DNA from: CAVSUR01 sp052143655
GTDB lineage: Bacteria; Actinomycetota; Actinomycetes; Streptosporangiales; Streptosporangiaceae
DNA: 13,265 bases
Assembly: GCA_052143655.1 (NCBI GenBank)
Contig: JBKQSL010000090.1
Span: forward strand, 1-13,265
Reading direction: 5' to 3'
Positions 12,753 through 13,265 of the stretch are shown piece by piece (the first letter of the stretch is position 1; every line of letters starts with the position of its first letter). The notes under the pieces are model-generated. The model saw only the letters and a program-made list of their open reading frames with translations. It was not told where the DNA came from and searched no databases. Made by a program: the position numbers and the translations under genes.

Positions 12753-13265
12753 ATGCGCCGTCGAGACCGCCCCGGCTCCAGTGCCGACGCCGCGCTGGAT
12801 GCTGCCCGCGCCCGCGTCAGCGCGGCGCGGGCAGCGACTGAGGCCAGGGGCGAGACGTTCTACCCGGGGCCGAGCCGCGTGCACCTCGCGGCGTTCCCGC
12901 CGAAGGAACGGTGGGACGACTGGGCCGAACTGTCCTCCCGGGCCTGGCCTGCCCGCGACGAACGGCACTACATGCTGGTGCCCACGACCTGCTTCAACTG
13001 CGAATCGGCCTGCGGGCTGCTCGCCTACGTGGACCGGGACTCCGGCCAGGTGCGCAAGTTCGAGGGCAACCCTGAGCACCCCGGCTCTCGCGGGCGCAAC
13101 TGCGCGAAGGGCCCGGCGACGATCAACCAGGTCACCGACCCCGACCGGGTCCTGTACCCGATGCGGCGTGCGGGCGAGCGCGGCCGCGGCCGGTGGGAGC
13201 GGGTCCGCTGGGACGAGGTGCTCGACACCCGGGCGGCCCGCATCCGGGCCGCCCTGGTGGAGGGC
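12753..13265 (+). CDS. Molybdopterin oxidoreductase catalytic subunit, N-terminal part
   Basis: The gene starts at ATG 12753 behind AAAGGAG and stays open to the window edge (171 codons seen, 3' end missing). After a charged leader of about 70 residues comes the [4Fe-4S] binding motif of the Mo-bis-MGD family: C80-x2-C83-x3-C87 (TCFNCESACGLL) and C117 (GRNCAKG), followed by TDPDRVLYPMRR and RWERVRWDE, standard early elements of these enzymes. The leader starts MRRRDRPG but has no hydrophobic h-region, so no Tat signal is visible and a cytoplasmic catalytic site is likely. With the preceding fused FeS/NrfD protein it forms a three-domain membrane-bound complex. Candidates are a SoeA-type sulfite-oxidising enzyme or a polysulfide/thiosulfate reductase. 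The visible part cannot decide the substrate. Confidence 0.88.
   Translation, partial: MRRRDRPGSSADAALDAARARVSAARAATEARGETFYPGPSRVHLAAFPPKERWDDWAELSSRAWPARDERHYMLVPTTCFNCESACGLLAYVDRDSGQVRKFEGNPEHPGSRGRNCAKGPATINQVTDPDRVLYPMRRAGERGRGRWERVRWDEVLDTRAARIRAALVEG

Noticed and set aside
1..13265. CRISPR arrays, tRNA, rRNA or riboswitches
   Set aside because: No regularly spaced repeats, tRNA-like cloverleaf with a conserved T-loop, rRNA segment or known leader was recognised on reading both strands.

Overview
The window looks like part of a high-GC actinomycete chromosome (Actinomycetota). GC and codon bias are very high throughout, GTG starts and GTGA/ATGA overlaps are common, Shine-Dalgarno sites are GGAGG-type, and the protein families are typical of that phylum. 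No rRNA, tRNA or CRISPR array was seen. The species cannot be named from this sequence alone.

Left half (1-7329), accessory or mobile DNA. An operon on the minus strand runs 4499 -> 137: a 418-aa tyrosine recombinase (RecA-type partner, here called Int1), a GTGA-coupled 811-aa tyrosine recombinase (Int2) and a GNAT-fold protein. To the right of Int1, on the plus strand, lies an orphan 3' end of a second, divergent Int2 gene (4674-4951). It is ATGA-coupled to a degenerate Nudix-like gene (4948-5772), followed by a conserved protein of unknown function (from about 5773 to 7329) that lacks a clear start codon.

The most striking observation concerns how these two parts meet. The orphan tail begins exactly at a 16-bp sequence that is identical to, and inverted relative to, a sequence inside the intact int2 gene. 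This 16-bp identity sits in a 28-bp inverted repeat with 26 matches (1058-1085 versus 4674-4701). The 3.6-kb int1-int2 segment is therefore flanked by inverted repeats that lie in the same codon phase. Inversion between them would remove the present Int2 tail (90 aa) with its downstream GNAT gene and replace them, in frame, with the other tail (91 aa) and its coupled Nudix-like gene. I propose a self-encoded inversion switch that exchanges the recombinase C-terminus and the partner gene. The alternative is the scar of an older insertion into a related element.

Right half (7460-13265), a sulfur-metabolism locus. A GntR/HutC-type regulator (minus strand) diverges from an operon that runs off the window. 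The operon encodes an MBL-fold/double-rhodanese protein (broken by a +1 frameshift at a G run, 9123-9126), a type II sulfide:quinone oxidoreductase-like flavoprotein, a fused four-cluster ferredoxin/NrfD-type membrane protein, and the beginning of a molybdopterin oxidoreductase. The divergent region carries a GntR-type palindrome, a CRP-like 16-mer and a TTGTCA-17-TACATT promoter. Together the genes suggest cytoplasmic oxidation of sulfide or persulfide, with electrons passed to the quinone pool. A sulfite-oxidising SoeABC-like role for the Mo complex is one reading, polysulfide/thiosulfate turnover another.
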